A stretch of 64,000 nucleotides of DNA from Anaeramoeba flamelloides (GCA_027625915.1 JANTQA010000023.1:5580001-5644000); one strand, 5' to 3'; shown: positions 25,045-37,305, counted from the stretch's first letter. Notes: generated by a model not told the origin, from the sequence alone. Made by a program: numbers and translations.

Positions 25045-25779
25045 ATGATAAAGTCATTAATAACAGGCATTAAACAAAAAGCCGATTTTGTTGTTGGCAA
25101 AGTGTGTCCAAAATACAGAATCCATCGTGACTTATGTTCACTGTGCTCTACGCTGTACACTAAAGGGCTAATTTCATGCACTGACGGCAACTTGAGTACC
25201 CGATTAGATGATCAAAAAATCCTTATCACACCAAAATTCCAAAACAAGTCCAAGCTCCAGCCATCAGATCTTGTTGAATATAATTTGCACGACAAAACAA
25301 GGCCAAAGAATGTAACAAGTGAAGCCTCGCTTCATACCTTAGCATACCTCCGGAGGAAAGATATTTCTTTTGTGCTTCACACCCATCCTCTATACACAAC
25401 CACAATGTCGATCTCTCATCCAGAATTGATTGGAAGGCCTTATTTCCCCACGTCTGTTTTGCTGCTTGGAAAGGTGCCAATTGTTCCCTATTACCCACCG
25501 GGATCTGAAGAACTGGCTCGTGCCTGTGCAGATGCATTGGCAGACTCAAATGTTGCAATTCTCAAAGGACATGGCGCAGTGGTTGTCGGCAAATCGATTC
25601 TTCAAATCCAAACACGAACAGAGCACCTGGAATGGAATTCAAGAGCAATCTATTTGATGAAAAATGCCAATAGCCCTACACTAACGGAAGAGGAAGTTAA
25701 GCAACTAGAAAGCCGTTCAAGATCACTTGGCGTTCTTGATGGTGCTTGGGGTTGGAAAAAACATGATTTTATCAAGTAA
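25045..25779 (+). CDS. Class II aldolase / adducin-type protein (L-fuculose-phosphate aldolase-like)
   Basis: A single ATG-started exon of 244 residues, slightly longer than bacterial FucA (~215). Fold motifs appear in order: GNLSTR (48-53, phosphate binding), SE at 92-93, HTH at 112-114 and KGHG with His176. By comparison with FucA (Glu73, His92, His94, His155) the catalytic acid is Glu93 and the zinc ligands His112, His114 and His176; the spacings match to within one residue. Known family role: zinc-dependent reversible cleavage of L-fuculose-1-phosphate or related sugar phosphates into dihydroxyacetone phosphate and an aldehyde. Substrate here is not readable from sequence. The ~20-residue N-terminal extension is basic and hydrophobic and could be a targeting peptide. 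No introns and much higher GC than its flanks are compatible with acquisition from bacteria, but all genes here are GC-richer than flanks. Intact, no operon partner. Confidence 0.88.
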   Translation: MIKSLITGIKQKADFVVGKVCPKYRIHRDLCSLCSTLYTKGLISCTDGNLSTRLDDQKILITPKFQNKSKLQPSDLVEYNLHDKTRPKNVTSEASLHTLAYLRRKDISFVLHTHPLYTTTMSISHPELIGRPYFPTSVLLLGKVPIVPYYPPGSEELARACADALADSNVAILKGHGAVVVGKSILQIQTRTEHLEWNSRAIYLMKNANSPTLTEEEVKQLESRSRSLGVLDGAWGWKKHDFIK

Positions 25780-26689
25780 ACCGTAAAATTTTTATGACAG
25801 AGACAGCACAAAATTAATACTCTATCAGAACTTGAGTTCTAAATATCTTTTTGAAGTTGATTATTTCTTTTAATAAATATTTTTATGTCTTGACAGCAAT
25901 AATATGTAATCTTTCCACTAACAGCCCAATTTTTATTGTAACAATTTTAAAGAGAAAAGCTTTTTTAGTGATGTAGTCCAGAACAAAATTGTTGAGTACC
26001 TTTATTAATTGTGATTTTAAAATTAAAAAAGGAATGATCACACTTGCCCTAATAATTTCAAGGATGTTGATCCTATTGTATGAAAATTTTTTCATTTTGT
26101 GTAAATTTTTGAAATTACTGTTAAATTCAAAAAAATGTCTTTTACTTTATGGAGAGAGGATTTATTGTTAAGGGTTTAAGTGTTAAAAAAAAAACGTTTT
26201 GTCTGTTAAAGGTGAATATTATGAAGTAACTAACTTTTTAATTTCTAATTCAAAGAGTAAATAAACACAGTTATTATGACGTATTTTAAATTTAATTTAG
26301 TTTTCCAAAATAAGAAGAAATAAATCTTTTGAAAAAAACAGAAAGAAAAAATAAAGAATAAATAAAAAATAAAGAATCTAAAAATAGATAAGAAAAAAAG
26401 TTTATAGTTATAGAAATAAGATGAATTTGAGTGTCGAAACTCTCCAGAAACCATTTTGATTTGGGATTGTTTTTTTTTACTACAAACATGTTTAGTAATA
26501 TTGGTCAGAAAATACTCTTTGGTAAGGTCACCAATTTTACTTTTTTTTTTTTATTTGGGTTTTCAATTGTTTTCTATTGCTAGAATTGATGTTTTGGAAA
26601 ATTATTCATATTAAAATTGTAATTTTGGTTTACACAAAGAAATGGATTAGAATTTTCTCTAAATTCAATATTATTTAAAATTTATCAAT

Positions 26690-26870
26690 ATTTTATTTTT
26701 GTATTGATTTTTTTATCATAAAATTAACAAGATTGTTTGATTATTATTATTAATAAATCAATGTGTTGAGTTTTGAATTACTATTACTATAATTGTACTT
26801 CTCATTTAAAAAATAAAAATAAATTCTTTAAAAAAAAATGTAAAAATGAATACAGTTAATATTTTTTTTT
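26690..26870 (+). repeat. Degenerate dispersed repeat, inverted partner of 21590-21840
   Basis: See the shared blocks AAATCAATGTGTTGAG and TTTTGAATTACTATTACT. A partial second copy follows at 26880-26960 (CGGTTTATTGTGTTTTG, AATTACTGTAATAATAAT). Confidence 0.5.
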
Positions 26871-27359
26871 CATTTATTTTATTTATCATAATATTAACAA
26901 CAGTGTTATTATGTTATATGTAATAACTCGGTTTATTGTGTTTTGAATTACTGTAATAATAATATTGATGATGTATAAATTTTAATTTATATATTATAAA
27001 ATATATTATAAAATATATTATTATTTGATTTTTTTCACTTTTTGTAAAAATGTAACACAACATATAACTATTTATCTTTGAACTATTTTGAATTTTTTCT
27101 TTGAATATAAATCTCTATTAAAGATAAATAACAAAATAAATTTATTCGTATCCTAATATCATTTTAAATCTTTTATTTAAACTTTCTGAAATTTCAGTCC
27201 GTCTAGGTCGCTGAAGGGTGTATGTGTGTACTATTTTCAATTAAGTGAGGCAAATGTGTTTGAAAATATCTCGATTAAAGTCAATTTTCAAAAAATTATT
27301 TAAATATCCAAAATTATTAACCGCTATTTATTGATTCTTGATAATATTTCATTTTTTTT

Positions 27360-28690
27360 TTTTTTAGTATTGTATTACCTAAATAAAATATATTAAATTT
27401 TCTGATCTCGATTTTATCTGAAATTTTTCAGGGGTGAAATTGGGTATTTATTATTTTCTTTTATGATTGAAAAAATTATTTTCATAACTTGTTTAATCTC
27501 AACAAATTTTCAAATAGAATTGAAAACTTATAACGGTATTTGGTTGTATAAAAAATCATTTATTTCCTATTGATATTAACATTTTTTTATCAAAATTGGT
27601 CTTCCATTATTTTCACCAAAAAAAAAAGTATCTTTTTGTTTTTTTATTTTTTGAGAATATTTTAACAAAAATATTTTGAAATAAATACCAGAATCATTGA
27701 TTCAATCGGTATGAATATCAAACTTAATTTGGCATTGCAAATTAATAACTCATTTAAGAAAGATGATTTTTCATAAAATGTAAAAAAAAAAATTACTAAT
27801 TTTTTTGGAAATGCTTTATTTATATATAAGCCAAATTTCAAAAATAGAGGCGGTTTTTTCATCAGAAAAAAATTTTTTTAATTGTTTTTTTTTTTTTGAA
27901 TGATAATGTATTTTACTACAGTATTTAGAGATAATAACAAATATAGATTAACAAATAAAAGAATTGTATAATTATTTTATTTTTTGAAAGACAAATGAGA
28001 AAATATTAAAATAATAATCAAAAAGTTTGCCACTAATTTTGAAATTTGGTTTATATATAAATATATAAGCCATTTTTCAAAAATTCTGGCAAATTTATTT
28101 TAAAATATATTTATTAAACCCGATCATCCTAAAACTATTTGAATATATAAGTTCATTAAGAATCAGTTATTAGCTCTCCATTATTCATTCAATTTGTTTT
28201 TCAGTGGGACATTACGTAAATAAAAGATATTAAAATTTCTGATATCAAGTCTATAAGTTAACTTTCAGAGGGTGAAAATTGATGTTTATAATTATCTTTT
28301 TGATCAAAAAAATTATTTTCAGATGAGATTTCAATATCAACAAAAATTCCAATCGAATGGAAAGTTTAGAATAGTTTTTTATTGTTTAAAAAATCATTTC
28401 TGTATTTATCATATTTCTCTGTTTTTCTTGAAATTTTCGTGTATTGTTTTGACTAAAAAAAGTGCAATTGTTTTTTTTTTTTTACATTTTTTATCAATAT
28501 TTTAATGAAAGTATTTTGAAATAATTGCCATAGATACTGATTCAGCAAGTATTACTATTGTGTGCTATTTAGTATTGTTAATTAAACAACAGATCAGCAC
28601 CACTGAAAAAGATGATTTTTTATGAAATGTAAAAAAAAATTACCAACTTTATTCAAAATACCTTAAATACTTTTTATTTTTCTCAAAAAC
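27360..28690 (+). repeat. Two degenerate direct copies, ~830-bp period
   Basis: Copy 1 ~27360-27850 and copy 2 ~28190-28690 share, in order, GTAAATAAAA/CTAAATAAAA, TTTCTGATMTC, TTTCAGRGGGTGAAA, AAAAAAATTATTTTCA, AAAAATCATTT, TATTTTGAAATAA, AAAGATGATTTTT and AAAATTAC. No open frame is conserved between them, so they look like old noncoding repeats. Confidence 0.5.
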
Positions 28691-29148
28691 TTTTTTTTCT
28701 TAATAAATTAAATTATTAATTTGGTGAATAATACATCAATACAATTCTTAAAATGTTTTATATCTTGCTATTTAAACTTGTCAAACAAATTACTATTTAA
28801 AGATAAATTTTCATATATATTTGGAGAAATTATACTTTTGGAATAAATAAAATTATATCCCAAAATTTTTACTATTATTTTTTTTTTAATTTTCAATCGC
28901 AAATGAATTTCTATCTTTTTGGCATTGTTTTACAATTATTAAAGATTTGATTTGATTTTTTTCCCAAATTTTTCCTCTGAGATATTTTTAGAATGTTAAT
29001 TCTATGGTATCGTCAAATTGATATTTGAAGAATATTTTTTTCTGAAAAAAATCTTCCATTTTTTAACAAATTTCGTGAATAATAACTTTATTAAAAAACA
29101 AGCAAAAGAAAATTATTTTGTTTATTACATTTAAAAAAAAAAATTGAA

Positions 29149-30306
29149 TCATCTCTTAAATAATACAAAAAATATAATTTGTAAGAAGAATATTATTTGA
29201 GAGAACGACACTAAAAGAGAAGATGATTCTGTATGTGGATCAGGATCAGGATCAGGATCTGATTTGATTACACATTTGTCATTGATAAGTTCTCTTGTCG
29301 GCAAACAGGAATCTGATTCAAAGGCATTCAAAAAAGCGTTTTTATAGAATGCGTCTGTGTCTCTGTCTGTCCTAATAAAGTATTTTTGTTCAATATGAAC
29401 AAATCTGCCGTAAGATTCATCTGCAAAAGTCCCACAAACTTCGTTACTGTTAACTCCATTATACAATCTTCCCATGACATTTGTTGTTCCATACAGGTCA
29501 CACTCATGCTGCTCTCCATAGTTATGGATACTCCAACTTGTCTGTTCCTGTAAAGATTCTTTAATTTTCATTAAAAGCGAATCATCCTGTGGTTCAACTT
29601 TAATACCTTCGCTTAGAAGCACATCGGTTCCATTGCAGGTTGTGGTGCTCATCCCATGGAAGTCTATTTGTGAAAGTTCGGGTAAATTGTTCTCAGAGAA
29701 GATTTCTTTCACAATCTCAATTGCGCCATAGTAATCACCCAGGGTGTTGTGCGCACGATCGGCCACATAATAATTGCTTTGGCACGTGCTTGCATTGAGG
29801 CACGTGTCTCTCCTGCTGCCTGCAATAATCAGCATCTGTGCGGGGAAAATGTCCATGATGGATGCCGCCTGTATGCAGGTCTTGTAATCAAACCTCGGAT
29901 GCGGCGCACTCAGGATCACCGCCCTTGTTCCATTTTTACGCACAACAAACGACGACAGCCCACTTTCTAAAAGAGTATCGTAGAGGATACAAAAGCCATG
30001 GTGCTCCTCGATCTTGAAATTCGTGGTCTCGGCTAAGGTCCTTAAGTCAATACTTTTGCACTCGATCTCCGTTTTTATCATATCTTCCACAACTTGTTGC
30101 CAACTTGAAATCTGGTCTTCAGGAAGATCGAATTCACTCCGATCTCCTTCCGATCCATAATTTTCAAAAATGCATGCGAAAAACTCTTCAAGGTTATTTG
30201 AATTTTCAGGATCAGTACACACACAACCCACTTTATTTTGGGAAAATAACAAAACAAAAAAAAGAAAAAGAAACAAAAGTTGTTGGGATTTCCTTTTTAA
30301 AAACAT
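29149..30306 (-). CDS. Secreted, C-terminally anchored protein with conserved His/Asp motifs, uncharacterised family
   Basis: ATG-started single exon, 385 residues. Residues 5-25 are a strong signal peptide (QQLLFLFLFFVLLF), followed by a Cys-rich mature start. The central region has three conspicuous motifs: APHPRFD (134-140), ADRAHN (182-187) and DFHGMS (215-220), with AGSRRDTCLN and paired cysteines (TCLNASTCQ). I recall uncharacterised secreted eukaryotic proteins with similar APHP / CQ.Y..A..HN / HGM spacing but no assigned enzyme. The His and Asp residues suggest a metal-dependent hydrolase, loosely like N-formylglutamate amidohydrolases; that is inference. Residues 350-357 are a (Asp-Pro) repeat spacer and 364-384 a hydrophobic tail ending KR, consistent with a GPI signal or a transmembrane anchor at the cell surface. 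Potential N-glycosylation sites (NGT, NAS) support a secretory route. No introns and no evident partner. Confidence 0.7.
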   Translation of the reverse strand: MFLKRKSQQLLFLFLFFVLLFSQNKVGCVCTDPENSNNLEEFFACIFENYGSEGDRSEFDLPEDQISSWQQVVEDMIKTEIECKSIDLRTLAETTNFKIEEHHGFCILYDTLLESGLSSFVVRKNGTRAVILSAPHPRFDYKTCIQAASIMDIFPAQMLIIAGSRRDTCLNASTCQSNYYVADRAHNTLGDYYGAIEIVKEIFSENNLPELSQIDFHGMSTTTCNGTDVLLSEGIKVEPQDDSLLMKIKESLQEQTSWSIHNYGEQHECDLYGTTNVMGRLYNGVNSNEVCGTFADESYGRFVHIEQKYFIRTDRDTDAFYKNAFLNAFESDSCLPTRELINDKCVIKSDPDPDPDPHTESSSLLVSFSQIIFFLQIIFFVLFKR

Positions 30307-30769
30307 TCGAATTAAAACCCTTTTTCCAAAAAATGATCCAAAATCTGGTTTTTTTTTTGTGTTTAAGCTTCAAGTTTCTTTTACAAATGCAAAACAATCT
30401 TTTATTCTTTTCTACATACTTTTTTTTTGATTGAAAATTCTTTTTTTGACAAATTAGGAAAATTGAGAATAAAAATTGTTTTGTTTGGTATTTTTAAATT
30501 ATAGAGATTTAAGAAATGTTAAAAATATTAGTTTAAAATTGGGGGTAATAACCTCAATTTCAAAAAGGGTATAAAATAAAAAAAAAACTTTAATAGGTCG
30601 CAATCAAAAACATCCATTTTTTAATCAATCACCATACATAGTTTCAATAATATAAAAAGGAAATTACTGAAATTAAAAATTTTCCACAGAACACTTATGT
30701 AAAAATCTAATAAGTCAAAAAGAAAAAGGTTCACAAGCCCCACAATTTTAAAAAATTAAACTTCTCTTG

Positions 30770-31200
30770 TTTTATATTTCGAAAGGATTAAATTTCTTAA
30801 ATTTAGAACAAATTGTTTTCATAAAGTACACAATCAATTTTATTCAATTGATCTAATTTGTGGTTATTTAGTAACTCTCTATATTTGACAAAGAAAGGAT
30901 TTTGTAACATTCTTTCGAGAAAAAATTTGACTCTTTTAAATAATAATGAAAAAAAAATTCTTGTTCTCTCAAAAAGTGATAAAGAGAGGCACTTTAAAAA
31001 TCACCATGTTTTATTCAAAATTATAATTCTAAATATTTAAATGGCATATTATATGTCTCTCTTTCGCTCTTTTTTTCAAAAAATTTGACCCTTTTTTCAT
31101 TATTGATTTTAGGAGATCGATCATAAAACACATGTTTATGTTTTTTAATTTGTATTTGTCACTTATAAATATTTCTCAATAAAATATTTCTCGATATTTA
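30770..31200 (+). repeat. Degenerate dispersed repeat, direct partner of 53990-54410
   Basis: Shared blocks in order: GGATTTTGTAA-ATTCTT, AAAATTATAATTC, TTTTTTCAAAA/TTTTTCTCAAAA, TTATTGATTTT, GATCAAT/GATCGAT, CACATGTT and CAATAAAAT. Neither copy has a coherent frame. Confidence 0.45.
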
Positions 31201-32645
31201 AAAAAAATATTTTTTACAACGTTTACTCGACCATTAAAAACAATTTTTGAAATTAAAAGTTCAAATTTTAAATTTTTTCAAAAAATAGAAAAGAAATTTG
31301 GGACTTTATAATTTAGCAATTACTAATAGAAATGTTGAAAAAAATTGTAACAGATTTAATTCATCATTTATTTTTTACTCACTGTATCAATGGATTAATT
31401 TTATAAATTGATTTGACCTTGAGGTACTCTCGCCTATTTCATTAGATGTGGTTTTTGAAATAGAAGAATACAGAAGAGGGTGTATATTTAATTTGTTAAT
31501 AGATTTTTCTGTTTTGAATAGTGTTGTTGTTGTCCACTGCGGTTTTTTCAATTCTAAAATATTCTTTTCAGTTAAGATTCCTAGTCCCCCCCCCCAATAT
31601 ATATGTAAACATATATATATATATATATATATATCAATAGACTAAGAGAAAAAAAAATAAACAAATGAATAAAGACTGAATAATTAAGTGAGTTATAAAT
31701 TCCAATCAATTTCTTTAAAAATTTTATTTATATTAGTAAAAACGTAAAAATAAAAATAAAGTGAAAGTTTTATATTATTTATTATATATAAAAGAACAAA
31801 AATATTTCAAAATATATAATTTTACTTCTTTGGGCCTAAATTGGCAATAGAAATTTGTTTTGATTATTAATAATTTAACACTGATATAAAAATTCAAAAG
31901 GTTTTTTGTGTTTTTTTTTTATCTCTTTTCACAGTTATAGTTCTTTTTTTACTTTATTTGATGAATAGTTATAAATACATGGAGTCAAGTACTTAATTAA
32001 TAAAATTAAATCAATGGGGTTTCTTAGTATTGATAACTCAAAAAGGTGATAGAAAAGGTAAGGAAAAAAACATCAGGGTTTAAAAAAATGAGATCAAAAG
32101 AAAATAAAAACACACAAAAAAAAAAATAAAACAAAAAAGAAATAAAACAATAAAAAGAAGATTTCAAAAAGAAATTCTTATTCTTAATAGAAAATTTTTT
32201 CTTAATACATGTTATCAATAAAAATCTAATTTAAAACTTAATAAAGTTATTGTTTTATTATGCTCCTGCGTTTTTAATATTTTACAACTTCTTGTCAAAA
32301 ATAAATTATGTTAGAGATGCCGATTTTTTTAAAAATAAAAGGAAATAAGTATTAATATTTTCAAAATCTCTGATGTATAAAAAAATACCTGAAAAAATCT
32401 TTTTGGTTTTTATTTTTTTTTTATCATTATTATTTACTCTCTTTCCTTTTAGAAAACTAAATTGTCTTTAAAATACTTCTAATTGCTGTAAATACAGGGT
32501 TCTTTTGACTAATCTTTGAATTAAGAGTCACAAATTTATTCACTTCAAAATTATATCTTTAACAGATAAAAGGCTCCTCGGTACTTAACCATTACCAATA
32601 AATTCTACTCTATATACTTTATCTTTTTCTTTTTTTTTGCTGGAA

Positions 32646-32646
<1 letters not shown>

Positions 32647-32691
<45 letters not shown>
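32647..32691. repeat. (TA)n microsatellite
   Basis: About 22 uninterrupted TA units. Shorter TA tracts occur near 21460, 31612, 42821, 49170, 55904 and 57343. Confidence 0.95.
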
Positions 32692-32693
<2 letters not shown>

Positions 32694-33844
32694 CTTTATA
32701 AATTAGTAAAGAAACACTATATTATGAGTTTTTATCTGGTATGTATTGTAGAACTAGAAAAAAAATCTAAATAAATCCATGTTTTTGTGTAAATTTGCGG
32801 TACTTTTATTACCTTACTAACTCGGTTTTAGCAATCAAAAATTATTTTGGTTATTTTTTATCAAATAAAATTGATTTTAAAATTTAAAACTTGCTTTGAA
32901 TAAAAAATTGGAATAAAAGAAATCCAGATTTTTATTGTTTTTATAATTAAACTTTAGAAGAAAGAATAGATACATGGTATATATTTTTTTATTAGTAATG
33001 ATTTGTAATACTAATAGAAGAAAAATTAATAAAATGGGAAGATAAAAACATAAACTCTATTACAAAAATTGAAATATCCAAAATCAAAAAATAGGCAAAA
33101 AAAAAACTTAATTTATTATATTTTTTTAACATTATATATTCCCACATTTAAGTAACCAGATATTAATTTTCTATAAGTAATTATTTTTTTCCAAATCAAA
33201 GAAAAAATATTGAACAAAAAAATATATATGGGTGTGTCCAAAATAATGAAACCAGCAAAGATAAAAAATAATTATATTGGTTAATTTGTTGAAATTTCAA
33301 AAACAATTGTTGATTGGTCAAATGATAAGATATATTTTATCGTGTGTGTGTGTTTTTTCAATTTAATAAACTCAAAGCTAACATCTATAAACCATTAAAA
33401 CGGGATTGATTATAAAAAACAGAATACTCGTATTCCAAAAAGGAAACTAAAACAAAACAAAAAATACAAAAAATGAAAAAGTTTGCTAAATCAAAATCCT
33501 AATGAATCCAATATTATGTGTGGTATTTTTATTCTTTAATATGTTTAAAATTTGTCCAATTTTTTTTAATTTAGTTTATTTGTTCAAAATGGTGAGAATG
33601 GTAGTCAAAAAAATTGAATTTCAAAATTAGTAAAAGTTTACATTTAATTCTTACTTCGTGACAGTATGGAAAAATATAACTAATCTTTTGATTTTTTTTA
33701 ATTTATTTGATCTTGTGTTAAATATTCTATCTATTTTAATAACTTTAAATCTCCAAATTAATTAGAAAAATGTTAATAAATAAATAAATATAAAATATAA
33801 AACGCTAAAAGGGTATAAAGTGGTTAGATATTCCTTAACTATTG

Positions 33845-34040
33845 CAGTCAGTTACACTTTTAAGGCAAAAACTTTCAACGAAATTTAAGGCACAAAAAAA
33901 TCTCAAATTAAGGCACAAAATTTGTAATTTTTTTTTTCCAATTTATTTTTACTAGAATCTGAATTTTGTGCTTTAATTTGAGATTTTTTTTGTGCCTTAA
34001 ATTTTGTTAAAAGTTTGTGTCTGAAAAGTGAAACTGGTTG
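33845..34040 (+). mobile_element. CAGTCAG hairpin element, 196 bp
   Basis: Full copy: left arm CAGTCAGTTACACTTTTAAG to AAATTTGTAA, short T-rich loop, right arm ending AAGTGAAACTGGTTG. TA follows on the right; the left border reads TG. The two ~90-base arms are near-perfect complements. Confidence 0.85.
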
Positions 34041-34042
34041 TA

Positions 34043-36053
34043 ACAATTGGGTCGCAAGGTGGAATATTTGTATTATTTAAGCTGTTTTAACCTTTTCAAT
34101 TGTATATAATTGGTTTCTTGATGCGGATGTATTATGTAAAATGCTAAAAGTTTTAATTTGGTTGGATTGTTTTTATCACGTATTATCATCATTTTAAAGT
34201 TACTGTATATATTTCTACAGTTTATTTTATTTCGTTTATTCTTATGAAATCAAAATAAAATAAAAAACAATAATTAATATGAATAAAAAATCATGTATTT
34301 TCAACTCTTTATGACTGTTTCATATATATGGTGAGAGGTGTGATAAATAGTAGTTTATTTTTCCATCATAAACTCTATATTTTCGTCGTATAATTTCTTA
34401 TTAATAGACTTTTCTTTTTTAAAGAGTGAAAATATCAGAACCGATAAAAATTTCTCAAAAAAAATTGTTTTTAAATTTAATTATTTTATTTTTTATTTTA
34501 TTTTGAAAGAATCTCTCTTTTAGTAATTTCTGAGAATTTGAATGAACCTCTAACATTGTGTTTTTAATCTTATTTTAAAATCAAAAAAAAAAAAAACACG
34601 TAAGTTTTCACACTTGAAAAATACCCTATAAATCGAAATCGTAAAACCCAATATCATTGATAAAAGTAATTCCTTATGAATAACAGCATTGAATTATCAT
34701 TGTTAAAAGTCAATAAATAATAAATGACAATTTTGGATCTTTAAATGGTTATATTTTATTGAACTTGGTAAAGATAACTAAAAATAAATTTTATTACTTT
34801 TTTTTGCAATAATTTGTATCAGCTATTCTTGTTTTAAATGAAATTTTCAAATAGCTTATTAGAACAGCAAAATTTCTTAAAAAGTAAATATATGAATGGT
34901 TTTATATAATTATTTATTATTGAAATAAAAAAATTAATTGTAATCTACTATTAATTTTCAGGTTTGTCCTTATTCTGGAAATAGAATTATAATATTCAAA
35001 GCGCCCCGTTTTAAATTTCACAATTTGTGATTTTTTTTAAGAATTTTCGATTTTTTTTTCGGTATTTAAGGTTACTTCAAAACTGAAAACTATCTAATTC
35101 TATCAAAATGGTTATTTTGGATCTATGATCATTTATTTTTTTTTTTTTTGTTCAAAAAAATCAAGCATCCAGAGCTTAATTTTAAAATGAGTTAAAAAAT
35201 GAATCGGTTTAATATTATGAATGGTAATATTTCAATTTTTCCTTTTAAAAAGAAATAGAATTAAAATTATTTTTCCATGGTGGGTAAAATCGACTTAATG
35301 TGTGGCCGATCTCAATAAACAACACTTTTCTAAGATTGTCCACGTATCCATTAAAATGTTCTATTCATTTTTACTCTGTTTGGGAAGAATTTGTTATTTT
35401 TGTTAAGGCGCGAATGTTTGGGTGTGTTTCTACTCTTTAATGGGTTGTCCTGTAACGTGGGTACTTTTTTCAAGTTAATCAAAGTCATTTTCTCATTTTC
35501 AGTTTTTAGTAACACTCCAGATATAACAATTCCTCTCTCTTTTGAAATATTTTACAAAATTAATTAAAATTAAAAGGGTTGTGTTTTTATCGCTGTTTTT
35601 GATTATGAGTATTGGAGATCATTTATATTATTTTTAATATAGCTATTTGAAACTTTATTTTCTTTGGGTTTTTTTTTATTTGGCAAAAATTACTTTTGAT
35701 TTTTAAAATGTTTTTAATTAGAAAAATAAATTTAAATTTTTAATTTTTGTTTAATAAAATACTCAGAATGACTTCCACTTTGCTGGAATTAGTCCCGTTT
35801 AAAAAAAAGAATAATTTCCAAATGTCTAAGAATAAAAATTATTGTATTTTTTTTTGAGACTGGCAACTTGATTATTTTTACAATAAAATCCCTTTAATTA
35901 GTCTTTTGAAGAGCTGTTAGATTTGGCATTTTTATTGTTATAATTCAAATAATATTATTGTTAATAAAATCAAATATCAAATTTTTTCAAAATTTGATTC
36001 ATTATTAAAAAATTTCAAAAAAATTAATGTTGGACCATTTTTTCTTAAATTAT
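34043..36053. other. AT-rich intergenic stretch
   Basis: No gene seen. The part at 35280-35460 is of higher complexity (CGTATCCATTAAAATG, AAGGCGCGAATG) but carries no open frame of useful length on either strand. Confidence 0.5.
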
Positions 36054-36055
36054 TA

Positions 36056-37305
36056 GAGGTTTTGATGATAACATGCTATAATTCACGATAAAGTTACAAA
36101 AATCGCGATAATTTCAATCAAATCGCGATATATCAGAAAATCGCGATATTCAATATTATCGCGATAATATAACAAATAGCGGTATTCTATAAAATCGCGA
36201 TAATTATTAAAAAATCGTAATAAATGCCAAAATATTGAGATTAAAAAGTAATCGCGATATAATAGTTGATAAGTTTTTGGGTTAATTGAGAAATATTTTT
36301 AAAAAAAATTTTTTTTTGATCAAAAAATAGATTAGGTGAAAAAAAGTTATTCTTTGAAATAACAACAAAAAAGATACTTGATCCAATCAAGGATCAGATC
36401 AAAGAGTTTTATTGTATTTTTATTTTGTTTGGTTGTCAAACCTATCGATCCTTTAAGATCAACAACAATAAGAAATAAAGAGAAATAAATATTTTTTCAG
36501 TTAATCGTGGTGTTGTAAATTGAGTTGAATAAAAGACCTTCTAAAACAACCAACCCTTTATCTGTTCTTTAAAGAATGTGATCTTGGGTTACAATATTTT
36601 CATTTTTTCTCAGCAAGCTAAAAGGAGTTGGATAACTCTTCAAAAGATTTCACAACATCCTTGCCAGATGATCACCAATTATTAAGATTTTTTATACAAT
36701 ACTTTTCTTCTTCTTTTTCTTCATGAGAATCTTTGTTTTGGACAGAAAACACAATTAGAGCTTAGTGGTTTTTGTTTGATCGATCACCAAAAAGAATGAA
36801 AATTATTCTGTATTCTTTTGGCTATTTACAAATGGTGAAGGTAAAAAAACCGTTTTAAGAAAACACATATATTTTATATTCAAGTGTATTGTTGAAATGG
36901 GTAATTATTAGTTTGATCATAAAATTTGTTTGAAATTTTATATTTTGTAAAAAAAAAAATATGAAAAGAATAAAATTTTTTTCTACAACAACCAAACTCA
37001 TTCCCTTTATAAAAGTTTTCTGTCTTTCAAAACTTTCAAACACTTGAAGACAGTTCAGAACCCTTACAAACACTTTCTGGCGTTATTAAAGGGAGAAGTG
37101 TTTGTAAAAGTCTCAAGGCTTTGTAAAAGTCAAGAGATTTTTTTTAAGATGATCTCAAAAAAATCATTTTTTATTTTTTCGCGATAATCTGAATATCACG
37201 ATAAATGTGATTTTTCGCGATAAAGTTGGACTAATCGCGATTTTTTTCATACTATTGCAACATTATTGTTAATATCGGGATAATATATGTTATCATCATC
37301 ACCTC
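36056..37305. mobile_element. 1.25-kb element with TCGCGATA clusters and terminal inverted repeats
   Basis: The ends are inverted: left GAGGTTTTGATGATAACAT, right complement GAGGTGATGATGATAACAT, each flanked by TA. Inside the left end (36101-36260) TCGCGATA occurs six times, and inside the right end (37178-37240) TCGCGAT occurs three more times in an otherwise very AT-rich setting. The ~870-bp interior has ordinary composition and one weak minus-strand frame (36855-37073) without a motif. TA flanks suggest a Tc1/mariner-type nonautonomous element; the repeated palindromic TCGCGA could be multiple transposase or host-factor binding sites. That is inference. Confidence 0.7.

Larger units (their letters stand above)
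25780..29148. other. AT-rich intergenic stretch with old repeats
   Basis: No convincing gene. It contains the repeat at 26690-26870, two tandem-like degenerate copies at about 27360-27850 and 28190-28690, and many A/T runs. Frames such as 28272-28505 lie inside the repeat and show no motif. Confidence 0.55.
30307..33844. other. AT-rich intergenic stretch
   Basis: No gene seen. It includes a degenerate repeat (30770-31200) shared with 53990-54410, a C10 run and TA microsatellite near 31585-31635, and a long TA microsatellite at about 32647-32691. Confidence 0.55.

Noticed and set aside
25226-25657. Overlapping frames on both strands inside the aldolase gene
   Set aside because: Shadows of the real frame, which carries all the family motifs.
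29749-30434. Plus-strand frames opposite the secreted protein
   Set aside because: Antisense shadows; the minus-strand frame has the signal peptide and conserved motifs.
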